From the NCBI GenBank assembly GCA_024138025.1, contig JAMXBD010002249.1, positions 62,001 through 126,000 on the forward strand: a DNA stretch of 64,000 nucleotides, in the 5' to 3' direction. Within the stretch, counting starts at the first letter, position 1, and each line of letters starts with the position of its first letter. The notes beneath the pieces are model-generated. The model did not search any database. It saw only the letters and a list, made by a program, of their open reading frames with translations, and was not told the DNA's origin. This DNA comes from Combretum micranthum. Its lineage: Eukaryota; Streptophyta; Magnoliopsida; Myrtales; Combretaceae. The position numbers and the translations under genes are program-made. Shown one piece after another: positions 1-12,865 of this stretch.

Positions 1-1041
1 AATGATAGTCGCACTAGTTGCTAGGTAAAAGATAAAAGATGACTGTGTATGATGGGGTATATGGGGATTATATATGTTGATTTCTGTTGATATGTGAAAT
101 GGAGCTTGAGGAATATCGAAACCGAGTGATAAGCTATTGATTGTTTAGCTAGTATCTTATGATGTATGTTTGCGGATACTTGTTGATCACCTAAAGGAAT
201 TGAACTAATGAATATCCGACTTCAATTGTAAATTGAAATTCATCCATATCACGATGGGGATGGAGCATTAGCATTGGTTGGTTTTTCGTGATCCATAAAA
301 CGAATACTTGTTGGTTAATCGTGATCCATAAAACGAATACCTGTTGGTTAATCGTGATCCATAAAACGAATTTATGTTCAGTTGACCGTGAGCTTAAACG
401 GCGTCGTACCGCAGGATTCATTAATCTGCTAACCCGGGATGGAGGGCGCAAGTCCATCCACATATGATTTCCAGCTGGTCATATGTTTACTAAACTCACT
501 TGTTGATGCATTTCACTTGGTTACTTAATTACTTGGTTGAATGTGTTGTGTTTCTTGTAATTTGGAAGTTCCACTCACTAAGCTAGCGTAGCTTATACCC
601 CTATAGTTTCCTGTTGCAGTATGAGTACCTTTGGCTTTCTCCGAGGACCCGTGGACACCAGGTACGGCTCTTAGATATTAAGGAGCTTTTGTTGAGGCCG
701 GGGTCTAAAGATTAGAAATGGATTCTAATTCCGTTTTCCGAATCGGAAATTGAAGGGCGATGTAAGGAATTGTGGGGATTGAGAATTGGTAACTGGTGTT
801 ATCGGGGGTATGCCCCCTAGATCATGTAATAGAATAATGCTCTGTATGACGGTTATGGTTTACATTCTTGCTACTGTGTATATCTCTTTAAACTACTACG
901 AAGCAAAGTATGATCTATAAATGTTGAGAGCGAGCCTTACACTCGATGTTTAAGCTCATGGGGAGACTAGGATTGTCTCACTTGAGATTAAATGTTAAGT
1001 GTGGCGGACCGTCACGTGTAGGGCACACTTTGGGGCGTGAC
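1..1041. repeat. probable LTR remnant (Gypsy-like), truncated by window edge
   Basis: The segment ends at 1041 in GGGGCGTGACA, the mirror of the TGTCACGCCCC terminus common in plant Gypsy LTRs. No primer-binding site follows it, so it may be a solo LTR, a fragment, or an LTR in either orientation. No coding capacity is seen; the 90-residue reading frame on the - strand is just the 33-bp tandem repeat at 287-376 in translation. The family assignment is inference. Confidence 0.4.
287..376. repeat. 33-bp minisatellite, about 2.7 copies
   Basis: A unit beginning CGTGATCCATAAAACGAAT recurs at 287, 320 and 353, a period of exactly 33 bp, with only a few substitutions. Because 33 is a multiple of three it gives an 11-residue repeat in one - strand frame, which explains the spurious ORF there. 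Confidence 0.85.
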
Positions 1042-1976
1042 AACAGCTGTGGACTCTAAATGAGGCTTCTATTCTTTTTCAGTTATATCATCTAGGAGAT
1101 ACATGTATTTGGAATGCCTATGTCAACCTCCTGAGCATTGTGTGGTTACTTAGGACCCCCAGATTCCTAGTGACTTGTTTCGGATTATGAGTGCTCTCGT
1201 GTTGCTCGTTTTATTTAATTAAAAGATAATAACTTGTTATTTGTTGCGTTACATTTAGCTAGGCATGTGTGTCTATGTTAGTATGTACTGAGCTTCGACT
1301 CATTATTGTTGTTATTCTTTTTCCAAGTTCTATGTTAAGGATGATGAAGATGATGATATGTTGATGATATTGATAATTGGATGGTGATGATGGGGTTATT
1401 GTTTTGTTAGCTGTGGTTGTGATGATGATAGTTATGTTTGGCATAGGTATAAGCAATCCGGGAAGGTTGAGAGGAGGAGTGTAGTGAGTTTAAGACCATG
1501 GATTTCTTTTGTATTTGTTTTCTATTTTGTTTCAAGAGCTGGATTTTTATTTTCAAGTTGTAATTTTCTTTAGAAGCCTGTAGAGAATAAATGTTTTGAA
1601 ATTGTTGATCTACTCATAAGAGTAGATTATAAAGTGATTTTATAAAGTTTTGTTTCTTAGAAAGTTGGTTTACTCCGGTAGGAGTAAAACCTTTTATTAT
1701 GTTTTTAAATAAAATTTTGGTTTTTCTGAACTAAATCACGTTCTTTTAGAAATCTAAACAAGCGATTTCTATAATTACAAGTGGATAGCAATGTTTAATA
1801 TAAAAATATAATTCTAGGAAGCTTAAGCATATAATACTTAAGTATTATAGTAGCAGTAATGCATTTATTAAATTTAAGGCATTATATATTAGAGCAATGG
1901 TTTTGGACCTTGATGGGGACGTCAATTCTATAAGTGGAGGAGTATGTGATACCCCTTAAATATAGATGGTAAAATT
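1042..1976. other. no gene seen; GAT-rich microsatellite and short palindromes
   Basis: This stretch holds an imperfect GAT/GATGAT-rich run at about 1336-1400, which generates an ORF on the - strand that I do not accept. Two small palindromes sit close together: 1608-1627 (ATCTACTC / GAGTAGAT arms) and about 1667-1692 (GGTTTACTCC against GGAGTAAAACC). No conserved protein is recognisable in any frame. Confidence 0.5.
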
Positions 1977-2355
1977 CTAATCACAGAGACGCCTTTTTAT
2001 GTCATATCTTACCCCCTCAGGTAATGGCGATGTGATGGCCAACAACTCCCCTTGGCTATTGTAGGCCCTGCCCTTACGGACACACCCCATTCTCAAGCAC
2101 ACAACTCAATTGGTGAAGGTGTTTTCCCTTAAGAGGAATAAAAGGTATAGGTCTAGGGTTCGACTCTTAGATGCTACAACGAACCTCAATCAAATTCCTA
2201 GACTATGTATAACAATTCCTCTGAGTATGCTTGAGAAAGGGGTGTGCCCCATAAGGGAAGGGCCTACCACAACTAAGGGGAGCTACTGGCCATCACATCG
2301 CCATTGCCTGAGGGGGTGGGGTATGATATTGGGGCAGCACCAGTGTCATTATCTA
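1977..2355. mobile_element. foldback / MITE-like inverted-repeat element
   Basis: The left arm (about 2001-2106) and right arm (about 2222-2331) are reverse complements at roughly 80-85% by eye; for example GGCGATGTGATGGCC at 2027 faces GGCCATCACATCGCC at 2288. Pairing continues inward in weaker form (AGAGGAAT and GTCTAGG blocks) to a small central GTTCG/CGAAC stem near 2160, and outward to about 1977 and 2355. The whole unit can therefore fold into one long hairpin. No target duplication could be fixed. The 120-residue ORF across it is a by-product of the arms. Confidence 0.7.
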
Positions 2356-5300
2356 AGTGTAAACCTACTTTTTTTGAGTTCTATGTTATGTATACTCACA
2401 AGTGAGTTTCCTTTAAGTTCAAGTCCCAAAGTTAGGGCTTCGTGGGAATTGACAGTAGTGGAAACTCCATAAGTTTTGATGTTATGGGTATAAATCCATT
2501 ATGTATATAGTTGCCTTTCGACAATATATATGCATTCATTTGTTTGTCATATACTTATTGTATTATATACTTGGGCCATTAAATAACTTGGTTGCTTTTG
2601 CTTGAATGGTATCGGGTGAGGATCATACTTCACTAAGCTGTGGTTGCTCACTCCACAGCAGTTTGTTTTGCAAGCTAGTTTAAAGTTGGGAATGGCTATG
2701 ATCTAAGTGGAGAGCATGCCAAAGATCATATTCCATGTGTTAAGTAGCATATTAGGAACTTATATTGCTAAACTTAGTTTGAGAGATGTAATTTGAGATT
2801 GAAGTGTCCTTTTTAAATTTAGCCATTATTTCTCTTAAACCTTGGTTTACCTTATCTTATTGTTTGGTAGGGTATTTGACTCTCTATGAGCCTTGTGGTC
2901 TATGGAATATCGATATCCTTAACTATTTTCATAAAAATATATATGTATAACATAGTGAGTGTATAATTAATTAGTCTTGGAAACTCTAACTTACAAGATG
3001 TGCGATTCTCATATCACGGGTGCACAGATGATATGATAACTTTAGGGCAATTCCACTAAGCCCCTTATAGGATCATGACACTAATGCTCATGCAATAACC
3101 ATCAATTTAGATCTTTATTTTAAGGGAAACAAATCAGTAGTGGAGTACTCACACTCTAGCAATATGCTATGAGAATCTATGAGTCCTAAGTAGCAGCAAT
3201 TACTTAAGGGGTTAATATAGACAGCCCATGTACCTATACCTCCTAGAAGAAATTCTAATAAGTATCCTCTTCTAGAGTTCACAATCATTACTCGTATCTA
3301 CCTATCATAGTTCATCATACTATATCGATTAATAGAGCCTATAATCCTAACATATACAAGTGTAACTTCTCTCTATTCAAGAGAGATGAAATACCCTAAA
3401 TTTCCATTTAAGTTAGTTAGATATTATTAGACGATTAGTATGGAAATACATATAATTTTGAACCTTAATATAAATTTATTTTAGAGATTCATTTTAAATG
3501 ATTTAGCTAGTGGAATTTTACAAATTATAGAACATAATTAGATAGTTTCACCTAATCAAATTTAATTGAAAATAGAAATTCTAATACCATAAATACTTGA
3601 TTTAACCCATTAAACTACATCAGTCATTAACTTCAACAAATTCGAATTTACTCAATACCTTCTAATTATTAAACAAAATTCTGTTTGTGAACTTTCATCA
3701 TGTAAACCCTTAAATCATCGATTTAGCCATTTAAGCCTAAATTCTATGTCCTTAAATCTTGTAAATTTAAAATTAAATATTTTCATTCAAATATCAATTC
3801 CTACGTCCCTAATTCAAGCAATATATTAATTTTCCTTTTGTTATATTTCCTAAAATTAATTTCTAACACCAATTAGCTAATTCTCTTTCTTACTTCTTAA
3901 TTTCTAATTCTAAATGCCTAAAGCCCATAACCTAAGACCCAATTCATCATCTAAAATCCAAGTCCATTAACTAAGCCCATTTATAGAAAGCTCACATAGC
4001 CCATGAATCAAGCCCAATAGACCATGTTCTTATCATGTCCCCTCATACATGATATAAAATCCTAATGTTTAAAGAAATCGGACTAGTGAAAAGACCAAAT
4101 TAACCTTAACCAAATCTTGAAGGTTTCTACACCTACGAAAGGACCAAAATATCATTAATTAATCAAGCAAAAGTATCAGAATGCCCCTAAACCCTAAAGG
4201 AAAGTGCAAGGCATGAAATATTATAAAAACAAGCCTTAGAAAACCTTAATTCTTCTTCAAATTCAATAGCCCCTTTCCTCTCAAATCCTCTCTCAAAACA
4301 CACTAAAAAATCTCCCTAAAAATGCACAAAAATTCCTCTATCAACCAAACACACAAGAGATAAAGTATTACCTAAGTTTATGCCTCTTAATATCCTATTT
4401 TATTCCATTTATCTAAGCTCTATTTCAATTTCTTAGGTGAAATTAAAGACTGGAAACAAGGTTGAAGTTAGAAAAAATAAGCTTCAAGAAGCTTCATCAC
4501 CTTTTGAGTAGTAGAAGTAGTAGTAGATGCAACTATTTGGTTGATTTTTCCAATTCAAGTAAGTAATTATAATTAGTATGTTTAAATTATGTTAATGCCA
4601 TACATATCCATGAAAATCACTAAATGTTAACTTAGATTTAAGTATTGATTAATATATATATGTGTGTGTGTGTGTGTGTGTACGCATGAAAATCGAAATG
4701 AGCATGCATATATACATTTGTTATAATAGTTGTCGATTTAGTGAAATTATTGTATATATATATATATTATATATATGGATGTGAAAAAATATGTGTATAT
4801 ATGTATGATTATTTAAGATTGATGTGTTTTATTGAAATAAAATTTTCAACTATATATATATATATATATATATGCAAGTATGGATGTATTGCTTATATGT
4901 TAGAAATTGTGAAATTAGTGTAGATGATGATGGTTTGAGTCATGATTTGTGATTTTATTTATAAAATATAGACATATGAATGTACTAGATAAGATAATAT
5001 AGAATAAACATGTTTTAGATGATTTAATATGCTAGAAAATAAATTTATATGTATATATATGCAATCTAGATAGCTTAGGTTATCAAATTTGAATAAAATA
5101 TTAAATGAATTTATTTTTGCATGAAATTTATAAAAATGATAGTTTAACATGTATATAAAGAAATTGGAGATTTTCATAATTTTGAAATACATTTACTATT
5201 TTTAAAACTTCAATTACAAAATAGAAAAATAAAGAAAAACAGTACTCAACCAGCACGACAACATGAATGTTTAGAGTAGAACTGATAACTTTTTCTTCTT

Positions 5301-6426
5301 CTTTTTGGCAAAGACTATAATGTTATGAAATCATAAGAAGTCTATTTTAATTTAGCATAAAGAAACGACCTGATTGATGGTCAAATCGGCCTGAACTGAT
5401 TGGTCATCTTTGTTAGTGCCATGTTTTTTAATAGAATGGGTTTATTTTAAATAAAACCATAACTAAATAATTATTTTTGGACAAACGAACATATAGACAT
5501 ATAAATATATGTTTTAGGGAGTTTACATAAAAATTTTAGCTTAAGAGCCCAAGTTTAAGCGAGTGAACCAATTTATTAAAGTTAAGGTGTACACTAGTTT
5601 TCTATAGAAAATGAAATATTAGAGTTTAAGGTAAATTAATTCTAATAAAATGAATACGAAATAAATATAAATGATGTGTTCACATATTAAAATATGAATT
5701 TTAAGATAAATGATTAATTATTTTGATGTTTGGAATTTATTTAATAAAATAGGAATAAATATGGCATTTTAACATAATATAATAGGAACTTAGTTTAAAT
5801 TCCTTAACATATTTAGATGTAAAAGTAGATTATAAATGGTATAAAAAATAATTATATTTTAAATGAGTTATTTTACTTAATAAAATTTTTATTAGATTTA
5901 AAATAGGACATGTTATTTAAAATATTATTTAATAATCTAATTGTCATAAAAAGAGTTAAGTAGACTCGACTAATTGATTCTATCCAACTTGGCCAGATAA
6001 AGTTAATGTAGACTTATTAACTAATATTAGCTTAGTAAATTATTTAGAAACCAGCAATTTACACTTAATTATTACTCAAATGAGTGAACTCCTATAAGAG
6101 CATATTAATTTGTAATCGGCTTAAAATAGACTATAAGTAATAAGGTGAATATGTTGCAGAAACATGAGTATTTTATGTGAGTTTTATATAAATCAATAGT
6201 CAATTTGAATGCTTATATAAATCAATCTTTTGAGTAAAACTCTATGAGGAGTCTATCCCTTGCTTTAACTCCTGGTCTATCTTCTATTTGTTCAAAATAA
6301 AGATTTTATATCAGGTAAGCAGTGACTTATATATTGTTTGCTAGGATAGGCATCCTAAATGAATTAATACTTAAAGACAATTTTAATAATTGCATGTTGC
6401 TTGTGCGTGGCCATTTTTTAGGCCGA
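2356..6426. other. AT-rich intergenic DNA, no gene supported
   Basis: About 4 kb without a recognisable protein. Around 3385 (TGAAATACCCTAAATTT) to about 4560 the sequence has the look of a decayed LTR with a pyrimidine-rich leader, but I find no partner copy, so this is only a suspicion. Small ORFs at 4741-4923 and 4959-5192 are low-complexity TA-rich sequence. Confidence 0.5.
4649..4876. repeat. TA/TG microsatellite cluster
   Basis: A TA run passing into a (TG)n run lies at about 4650-4681, followed by (TA)n tracts near 4752-4775 and 4850-4873. These are simple repeats with no coding meaning. Confidence 0.85.
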
Positions 6427-7389
6427 TGTTGACTCAAACTATGTATGAGACAAATATTATAAAGTTCTCTTTGACAAATCCTTGAAAATACATGTTTTAT
6501 CATATATTTATTAAGGAATTACTTTGTTGGAACATTACATGCTTTATTAGAAGATTTCATCTCAAATGGCTACCGTCCAGATGCTATAGACTTTGCGTCC
6601 AGATGCCATGAGTTTAAATTCATGCCAAGAGCAAAGTTTTGGAAATTCTGGTTCATCGATTGGGCGATAGTGCTTAGCATCCGACTGGTATATGTTTTAC
6701 ATGCAAGGTCCTCAGCAAGATCCAAACACTAGTGGACACTTGGTACCATTGGGATTGTACAAACATACCATTCAGACAGTATTTTCTAGAAACTTTGAAG
6801 CATTAATTGCAGACGAAATTGGTTGTTCCAAGGCACAATGGTCAAGTAAAACAAGAAGCCTATATAACATGTTTTCTCTTATATGAAGACTAGTTGTTGA
6901 ACTAGAAAAACTTGTATTAAAGTTTTATTGTTATTCAATTCATTGTATTTGTCTCTAGGTCATTAAATTTGCTTTCAAATAAGAGAGACAAAAGTGAGTA
7001 ATACTCTTGAATGTGATTTGCAGTATTATAAAAGAGTACTACTAAAGTGATTCTTGTCAAGTATTGTTGAGTGGGTATAGCTCATTTGAGCATTGATAAC
7101 ATTATGATCAATAAAGTGTGTGAAGACCCCATTGGAGGCAATGGTGTGATCGTGGAGACTAGGAAGCAGGCTGAACTCCACATTAAAAATCTCGGCTTGA
7201 TTTTCTCAACCTTAGTCTCTTTGTTTATTGTATCTTACATTACTAATTTATTTGTTTTTACTTGATTGAATTGTCATTTAGTCTTGTTTTGAAAAGAATT
7301 GCATAAATACTCTATTCACAACTCCCCCCACCCCCCCCCCCCCCCCCCCCCCCTCATGAGTATTTTATCTAGTATATTAAGGTATTTCA
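6427..7389 (+). repeat. 5' LTR of the SIRE-type Copia element
   Basis: Starts TGTTGACTC and ends in CA two bases before the primer-binding site, giving about 963 bp. It matches 14545-15346 closely, including the polymorphic ATGCTA/CGTCC block near 6580. A poly-C tract lies near its 3' end. Confidence 0.85.
7324..7353. repeat. poly-C tract in the LTR
   Basis: Six C, one A, then 23 uninterrupted C bases (7331-7353). It lies about 40 bp before the 5' LTR end; the corresponding part of the 3' LTR is missing. Confidence 0.9.
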
Positions 7390-7391
7390 AT

Positions 7392-7403
7392 TGGTATCAG
7401 AGC
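7392..7403 (+). promoter_or_regulatory. primer-binding site (initiator tRNA-Met type)
   Basis: TGGTATCAGAGC is the standard plant LTR-element site complementary to the 3' end of initiator tRNA-Met. It follows the LTR end with a two-base gap. Confidence 0.9.
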
Positions 7404-7448
7404 TAGGTCTTTAATTTCTTATGCTTAATCACATTTAGAGTAAAGATC

Positions 7449-9100
7449 ATGGCATCTAATGCACTAAGTTTTCTAGAAGGGTAAGCAATTAATAGGCCAC
7501 TGCTTCTAAATGGAGGAAACTATCCCTACTGGAAGTGTAGAATGAAAATCTTCCTAAAAGCTCAAAATAGGTTAATTTAGAATGTTGTAGAAAAAGGTCC
7601 CTTTAAGATTAAAGGAAAAGAAGAAGGAGAATATAATGATGAAGATTGGAAAATACTTGATTTAAATGAGCTGGCAATGAATATTCTACATTGTGGTTTG
7701 AATGAAAGTGACTTCAATAGAGTTTGCACATATAAATCTACAAAAGAAATATGAGATGAATTAGAGAAAACCTATGAAGGAACATCTAGAGTAAGCGACA
7801 CTAAAATAATTCTCCTTTGTGGTCAATTTGAAAACTTCAAGATGCAACCAAATGAAACCATAGATGAGATGCATGATAGATTCATAAACATTATAAATCC
7901 CTTGAGTGTACTTGGAAAGAACTTTACTAATGTAGAAATTAACTCTAAACTTCTTAGGTCTTCACCAAAAGATTGGGAAGCTATGAAAACCGCCATTGAG
8001 GAGGCGTGATCTAAATACAATGAGTAAAGAAGAGCTCCTTGGCACTCTTAAAACTCATGAATTAATCAAGAAACAAAGAGAAGAATTAAGCAAGAAAACC
8101 ATAGCTTTAAAAGCCACGAGCAATGTCTCAAGTGAAGTTTAGAAAATTCATGAAGTTCAACAACAAGATGAAGAAAAATGACGATGAAGGAAGCAAATCA
8201 AAGTATAAAAAGGATTTTATAGATGTAATCACATGCTTCAAATGTCATAAATTGTGGCATATTCAACAATATTGCCCTTTGCTCAAGCAGACATCTAGAG
8301 GACCCAAGAAGGAAGCTCTAATTGCCACTTGGAGTGATGACGACAATAGTGACTCGGATGAAGATGTTTGTTTCACGACACATGATGATAAGGTAAGTGA
8401 TTCTCCCAAAATTCCTTAAGATGAGCTTGCTTCCATGTATGATAATTTATGTAAGAAACGGTCAAGGTTCGAAAGAAAAATAAAGCTCTAAAAGAAATGA
8501 TGATTAACCTTTGAAATGAACTTGATGATTTTAAATATGAATACAAGAAACTTGAAGCTAGAATTAATGTTCTAGATGAGGATAATGAATTTTTGAGATA
8601 TGAAAATAACAATCTAAGGAATGAAAATGAAAAACTATGCAAAGGTCACAAAGCTCTAAGTATTGAGATAGGAAAATTAAAAATCCAAAGTCAAAAGGAA
8701 GAAGTTTGTGATGAGAAACTCATGCATGAGCTATAAGAACTCAAAATTGAAAACACTGTATTAAAGTCTAGCTTAAATGAGTCTAAGGAAACAATGGAAA
8801 AATTTGTACAAGGAGAAAAGAATTTAAAGATCATGTTAGGACAAAAAATATTCACACTAGATAAACATGGAATTGGTTACAATGGAGGAAATAAAAATAA
8901 AACTCATAAAAATTATTTTGTGAAAGCAACAAATAAAACTTGTAATTATTGTGAGAAATTTGGACATATAGTGCATAAATGTTCTATTAGAAGTGATGTT
9001 TATAAAGGAAAGCTTGTTTGGGTTCCTAAGTGACAAGCTCATAATGCAACTAACCCCAAAAGACCTAAACCCATGTGGGTACCAAAGCAATAACTCCTTG
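7449..9100 (+). pseudogene. Copia gag remnant (SIRE type)
   Basis: The ATG at 7449 opens a frame reading MASNALSFLEG, then a gag core with NGGNYPYWKCRMKIFLKAQN, interrupted by in-frame stops near 7482 (TAA where CAA is expected), 7577 and 7752 (TAG and TGA where Trp is expected). Frameshifts follow. Two CCHC zinc knuckles are readable: CFKCHKLWHIQQYC at about 8239-8280 and CNYCEKFGHIVHKC at about 8939-8980; they would bind the RNA genome in the virus-like particle. The stretch 8420-8800 encodes a charged, coiled-coil-like segment. The stop types fit C-to-T decay at methylated sites. It is not functional. Confidence 0.85.
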
Positions 9101-9124
9101 TTTTGTAGGAACGCTTAAGAAGCA

Positions 9125-12100
9125 ACAACAAATGGTATTTGGATAGTGGATGCTCAAGACATATGACCAAGGATACCTCCAAATTCACATCTCTAATCTT
9201 ATGGGATCAAGCAAATGTTACTTTTGGGAACAAGCATAAATCAATTGTACTTAGTGAAGGTAACATCCTCTTTAACAAAGATCTTCTCATTAAGAATGTT
9301 CTATTGGTTGATGATATAAAACATAAATTGCTAAGTATTAGTCAATTATGTGATAATGGGTTTAAAGTAACTTTTTGTGCTAATAAATGCTCTATTGAAA
9401 GAATCGACAATTGCCAAGTTTGTTTTGAGCGATATACACATAGAAACACTTATAAAATTAATTTAGATGATTTTAAAAATTCTAGTGAAACATGTCTATA
9501 TTCTCAAATATAATGAAAGTTAGATATGGAATAGAAAATTGGGGCATGCTAGTATGGACATTATTTCAAAACTTGTAAAAAAGAATCTTGTCAAAGGACT
9601 ACTAAAATTAAATTTTCAAAAAGATAAGATTTGTCAAGCATGCTAACAAGGAAAACAAACAAAAATTTCTTTCAAATCTAAAGATGTCATTTTCTACTTC
9701 TAGACCACTTGATCTATTACATATGGATTTATTTGGACCAACTCAAACTTTAAGCCTGGGTGGCGAAAATTATACCTTGGTAATTGTCGATAATTTCACT
9801 AGATACACATTGACTTTCTTCATTGCATCTAAAGACGAAATGAATAATGTCTTTTTTCGATATTGCAAGAAAGTTCAAAATGAAAAAGGTCTTTCCATTG
9901 CAACTATCCAAAGTGATCATGGAGGAGAATTTGAAAACTATGAAATGATTGATTTTTGTATTAAATTTGGTATTGAACACACTTTTTCTACACCTAAAAC
10001 ATCACAACAAAATGGAGTAGTAAAAAGGAAAAGTAGGACTTTAATTGAAATGGCTACAACTATGCTGTGTGAAAATAACTTACCTAAATATTTTTAGCCG
10101 AAGCCATGAATACCGCTTGCTACATATCTAATAGAGTGTTTATTAAACCTATTCTTAAGAAAACCCCCTATGAGCTTTGGAAAGGAAAAGAACCTAACAT
10201 CTCATATTTCCATCCTTTTGGCACAAAATGTTACATCTTGAATAATAGAAAAAATTAACTAGCTAAATTTGATGCAAAAAGTGATGGTGTTTTTCTTGGT
10301 TACTCCCTTACGAGCAAAGCCTATAGAGTTTTCAATAAAAGAACTCTTATTGTGGAAGAATCTATTATTATAGTTTTTTATGATGCTCTAGCTCATGCAT
10401 ACCCTTTTGATGACATGAATGATGTTTGCACTAACTTAGATAAATTCTCCTTTGAAAAGATGATCTCATTAAAGAAAGCTCAAATCAAATGAATGATAGT
10501 AGAGAGGGTGTTTTAAATGAACAAACAAACCATGATCTTCCCAAGGAATGGAAGTATGCTAAATCACATCCTAGGGATCTAGTTATTGGTGAACCATCAA
10601 ATAAGGTCCAAACAAGATCATCTTTGAGAAATATAAGTAATCTAGGTTTCTTATCCCAAATAGAACCCAAAAATACAAATGAAGCTTTAAAAGACGATTT
10701 TCGGATACAAGCAATGCAAAAAGAATTAAATCAATTCATAGGAATTAGTGCCTAGACCTAGAGATAGACGATCATTGGAACCAAATGGGATAGAAAGCTT
10801 GATGAAAATGGAATAGTAATTAGAAACAAAGTTTGACTAGTAGCTAAAGGCTACAATCAAGAAGAAGGAATTGATTTTGTTGAGACTTCTATCCCAGTTG
10901 CTAGATTAGAAGTTATTAGGATACTTTTGGTATTTGTGGCTTTTAAAACTTTCTCTTTTTCAAATTGATGTCAAAAGTGCATTTCTAAATGGCTTCATCA
11001 AAGAAAAAGTTTATGTTGAACAACTACCAAGTTTTGAAGATTATGAAATCCCCAATGATGTTTATAAACTAAACAAAGCTCTTTACGGACTTAAGCAACT
11101 CCTAGAACTTGGTATGAAAGGCTTAGTAGTTTCTTAATGAACAAAGGTTTCTCTAGAGGAAAAATTGACACAACTTTGTTCATTAAAACCCAAAGTTCAA
11201 ACACTTTAATTATGCAAATCTATGTTGATGATATTGTATTTGGAGCTACTAGCATGCATCTTGTAAATGAGTTTGTTGAATGCATGAAGTTTGAAATGAG
11301 TATGATGGGGAAACTCAATTACTTCCTTAGTCTTCAAGTAAAACAAACTGAAAATGGAATATTCATTAATCAATCTAAATATACCAAGGAACTCCTAAAG
11401 AAATTCAAAATGCAAAATTGCAAAAGTAAGCCTATACCTATGAGCACAAGTGTGAAACTTGATGAAAATGAAAATGGCAAAAATGTTTGTAAAAAACTAT
11501 ATAGAGGCATGATAGGTAGCTTATTGTATTTAGCTGCATCAAGACCTAATATTATGTTTCCAGTGTGTTTATGTGCATGATTTCAATCTTACCCAAAATA
11601 ATCTCACTTGAATGTCATAAAACACATCTTCAAGTATCTTGTGGGCACTATTGAAATTGGTTTATGGTATCCTAAATTTACTTCCTTGATCTTGTTGGAT
11701 ACTCTAATGCCGACTTTGCTGGATGTAAAATTGATTGAAAAAGCATAAGTGGTATTGTTACTATCTTAGTAACTCCTTAATATCTTAGCATTTAAAGAAA
11801 CAAAACCTGGTCATACTCTCAATCGCCAAAGACGAGTATGTGACAGCCGATAGTTGTTGTGCCCAAGTCTTGTGGATGAAAAAAACCTTAGAAGATTTTG
11901 GACTCGAATGTAACAATGTCCCAATTCGTTGTGAGAACACAAATGCCATCAATTTAACTAAAATTCTGATCCAACACTTAAGGACCAAACACATAGAGAT
12001 TAGACACCACTTTATTATAGATCATATTTTAAACAATAATATCAGCTTACAATTTGTTAATACACACAATCAAATTGTCAATATCCTTACAGAACCCTTA

Positions 12101-12236
12101 AGTGAGGATCGTACACACTGCATCAAGAATTGGACATTGTTATGCAAAATGGGTGCTAAATTTAATGAAACCAAGTTATTGATCTTGAACCAAACGTGCT
12201 ATTTTGATCTACGCCATATGTCTCTAAAAGTTTTCT
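9125..12236 (+). pseudogene. Copia pol remnant: protease, integrase, RT, RNase H
   Basis: Fragments in shifting frames carry the full Copia pol order. Protease: WYLDSGCSRHMTKD near 9131. Integrase: RKLGHAS and ICQAC of the HHCC finger (with a stop right after, near 9642), LLHMDLFGP, SDHGGEF and the SQQNGVVKRKSRT end of the DDE core; here K stands in the VERK position, so the E may have been lost. [14 protein letters not shown] near 10950 and YVDDIVFGA near 11222. RNase H: DEYVTADSCCAQVLWMK to about 12120, with the usual TKHIEIRHHFI motif. At least five frame breaks are present, and it cannot give a polyprotein. Confidence 0.9.
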
Positions 12237-12865
12237 GAACATGACCATTAGTGATGTTTAGGATGGCTTGATAATGTTAAATTTTTAATGTTTCTTTTGC
12301 CCAAACCTCTATCTCTCTTTCCAGTGCGTTAATTGGTCATCTCCACATATCTTCAACCTCTCAGTGATCCCTTGAAACATCTTCTTTCTCTTGTAAAGGA
12401 TCCTCTATGTCTCTTCTCCTTTTTATCACTAATATGCCAATTTGAAGCTTGCATCTTATCGTTCAGATGCTATACCTAGAGCATCCTACCGGTATGCGAC
12501 CTTAGTTTTTTACTGCAAAATGTCGTGCCATCCAGATGCTAAGTCTAAAGCATCTGACCAGTACTTCAAATTCTAGCAACTTTAAAATTCAATTCTCTCT
12601 CTTCTTTCTCATTTCCCCCATTTTTTCTCTCTCTCTTTTCTTCCCGCTTAAACCTACCCCACCCTCCCTCTCCTTCTACTACCCCAAACTAACCACCCTA
12701 CCCAATCCGCCCTCTCCAACCCCCGTCTGACCACGCCTTTCCCACCCCCACCCCCCACACATATACCTCAGACCTGTCTGCCTGCCCCTACCCCCCTCTC
12801 CGTCCGCTCTTCCTTTTTTCCCTCTTCTATCCTCGTTCTCTCTCTTCGCTCCTCTCTACCATGCT
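12237..12865 (+). other. spacer between pol and extra ORF; C-rich stretch and palindrome
   Basis: Holds a perfect 8-bp-arm palindrome at 12533-12556 (CAGATGCT / AGCATCTG) whose motif echoes the ATGCTA block of the LTR, and a pyrimidine-rich, C-rich stretch at 12590-12870. The short proline-rich ORF there is compositional and is not accepted as a gene. Confidence 0.5.

Noticed and set aside
2110..2472. 120-residue + strand ORF
   Set aside because: Runs through the foldback element; the translated sequence reflects the inverted arms.
3385..4560. LTR with a TGAAATACCCTAAATTT start
   Set aside because: Looks LTR-like in composition but no second copy, primer site or clear end is visible; kept only as a remark in the spacer entry.
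4741..4923. 60-residue ORF
   Set aside because: TA microsatellite translated as Tyr-Ile repeats.
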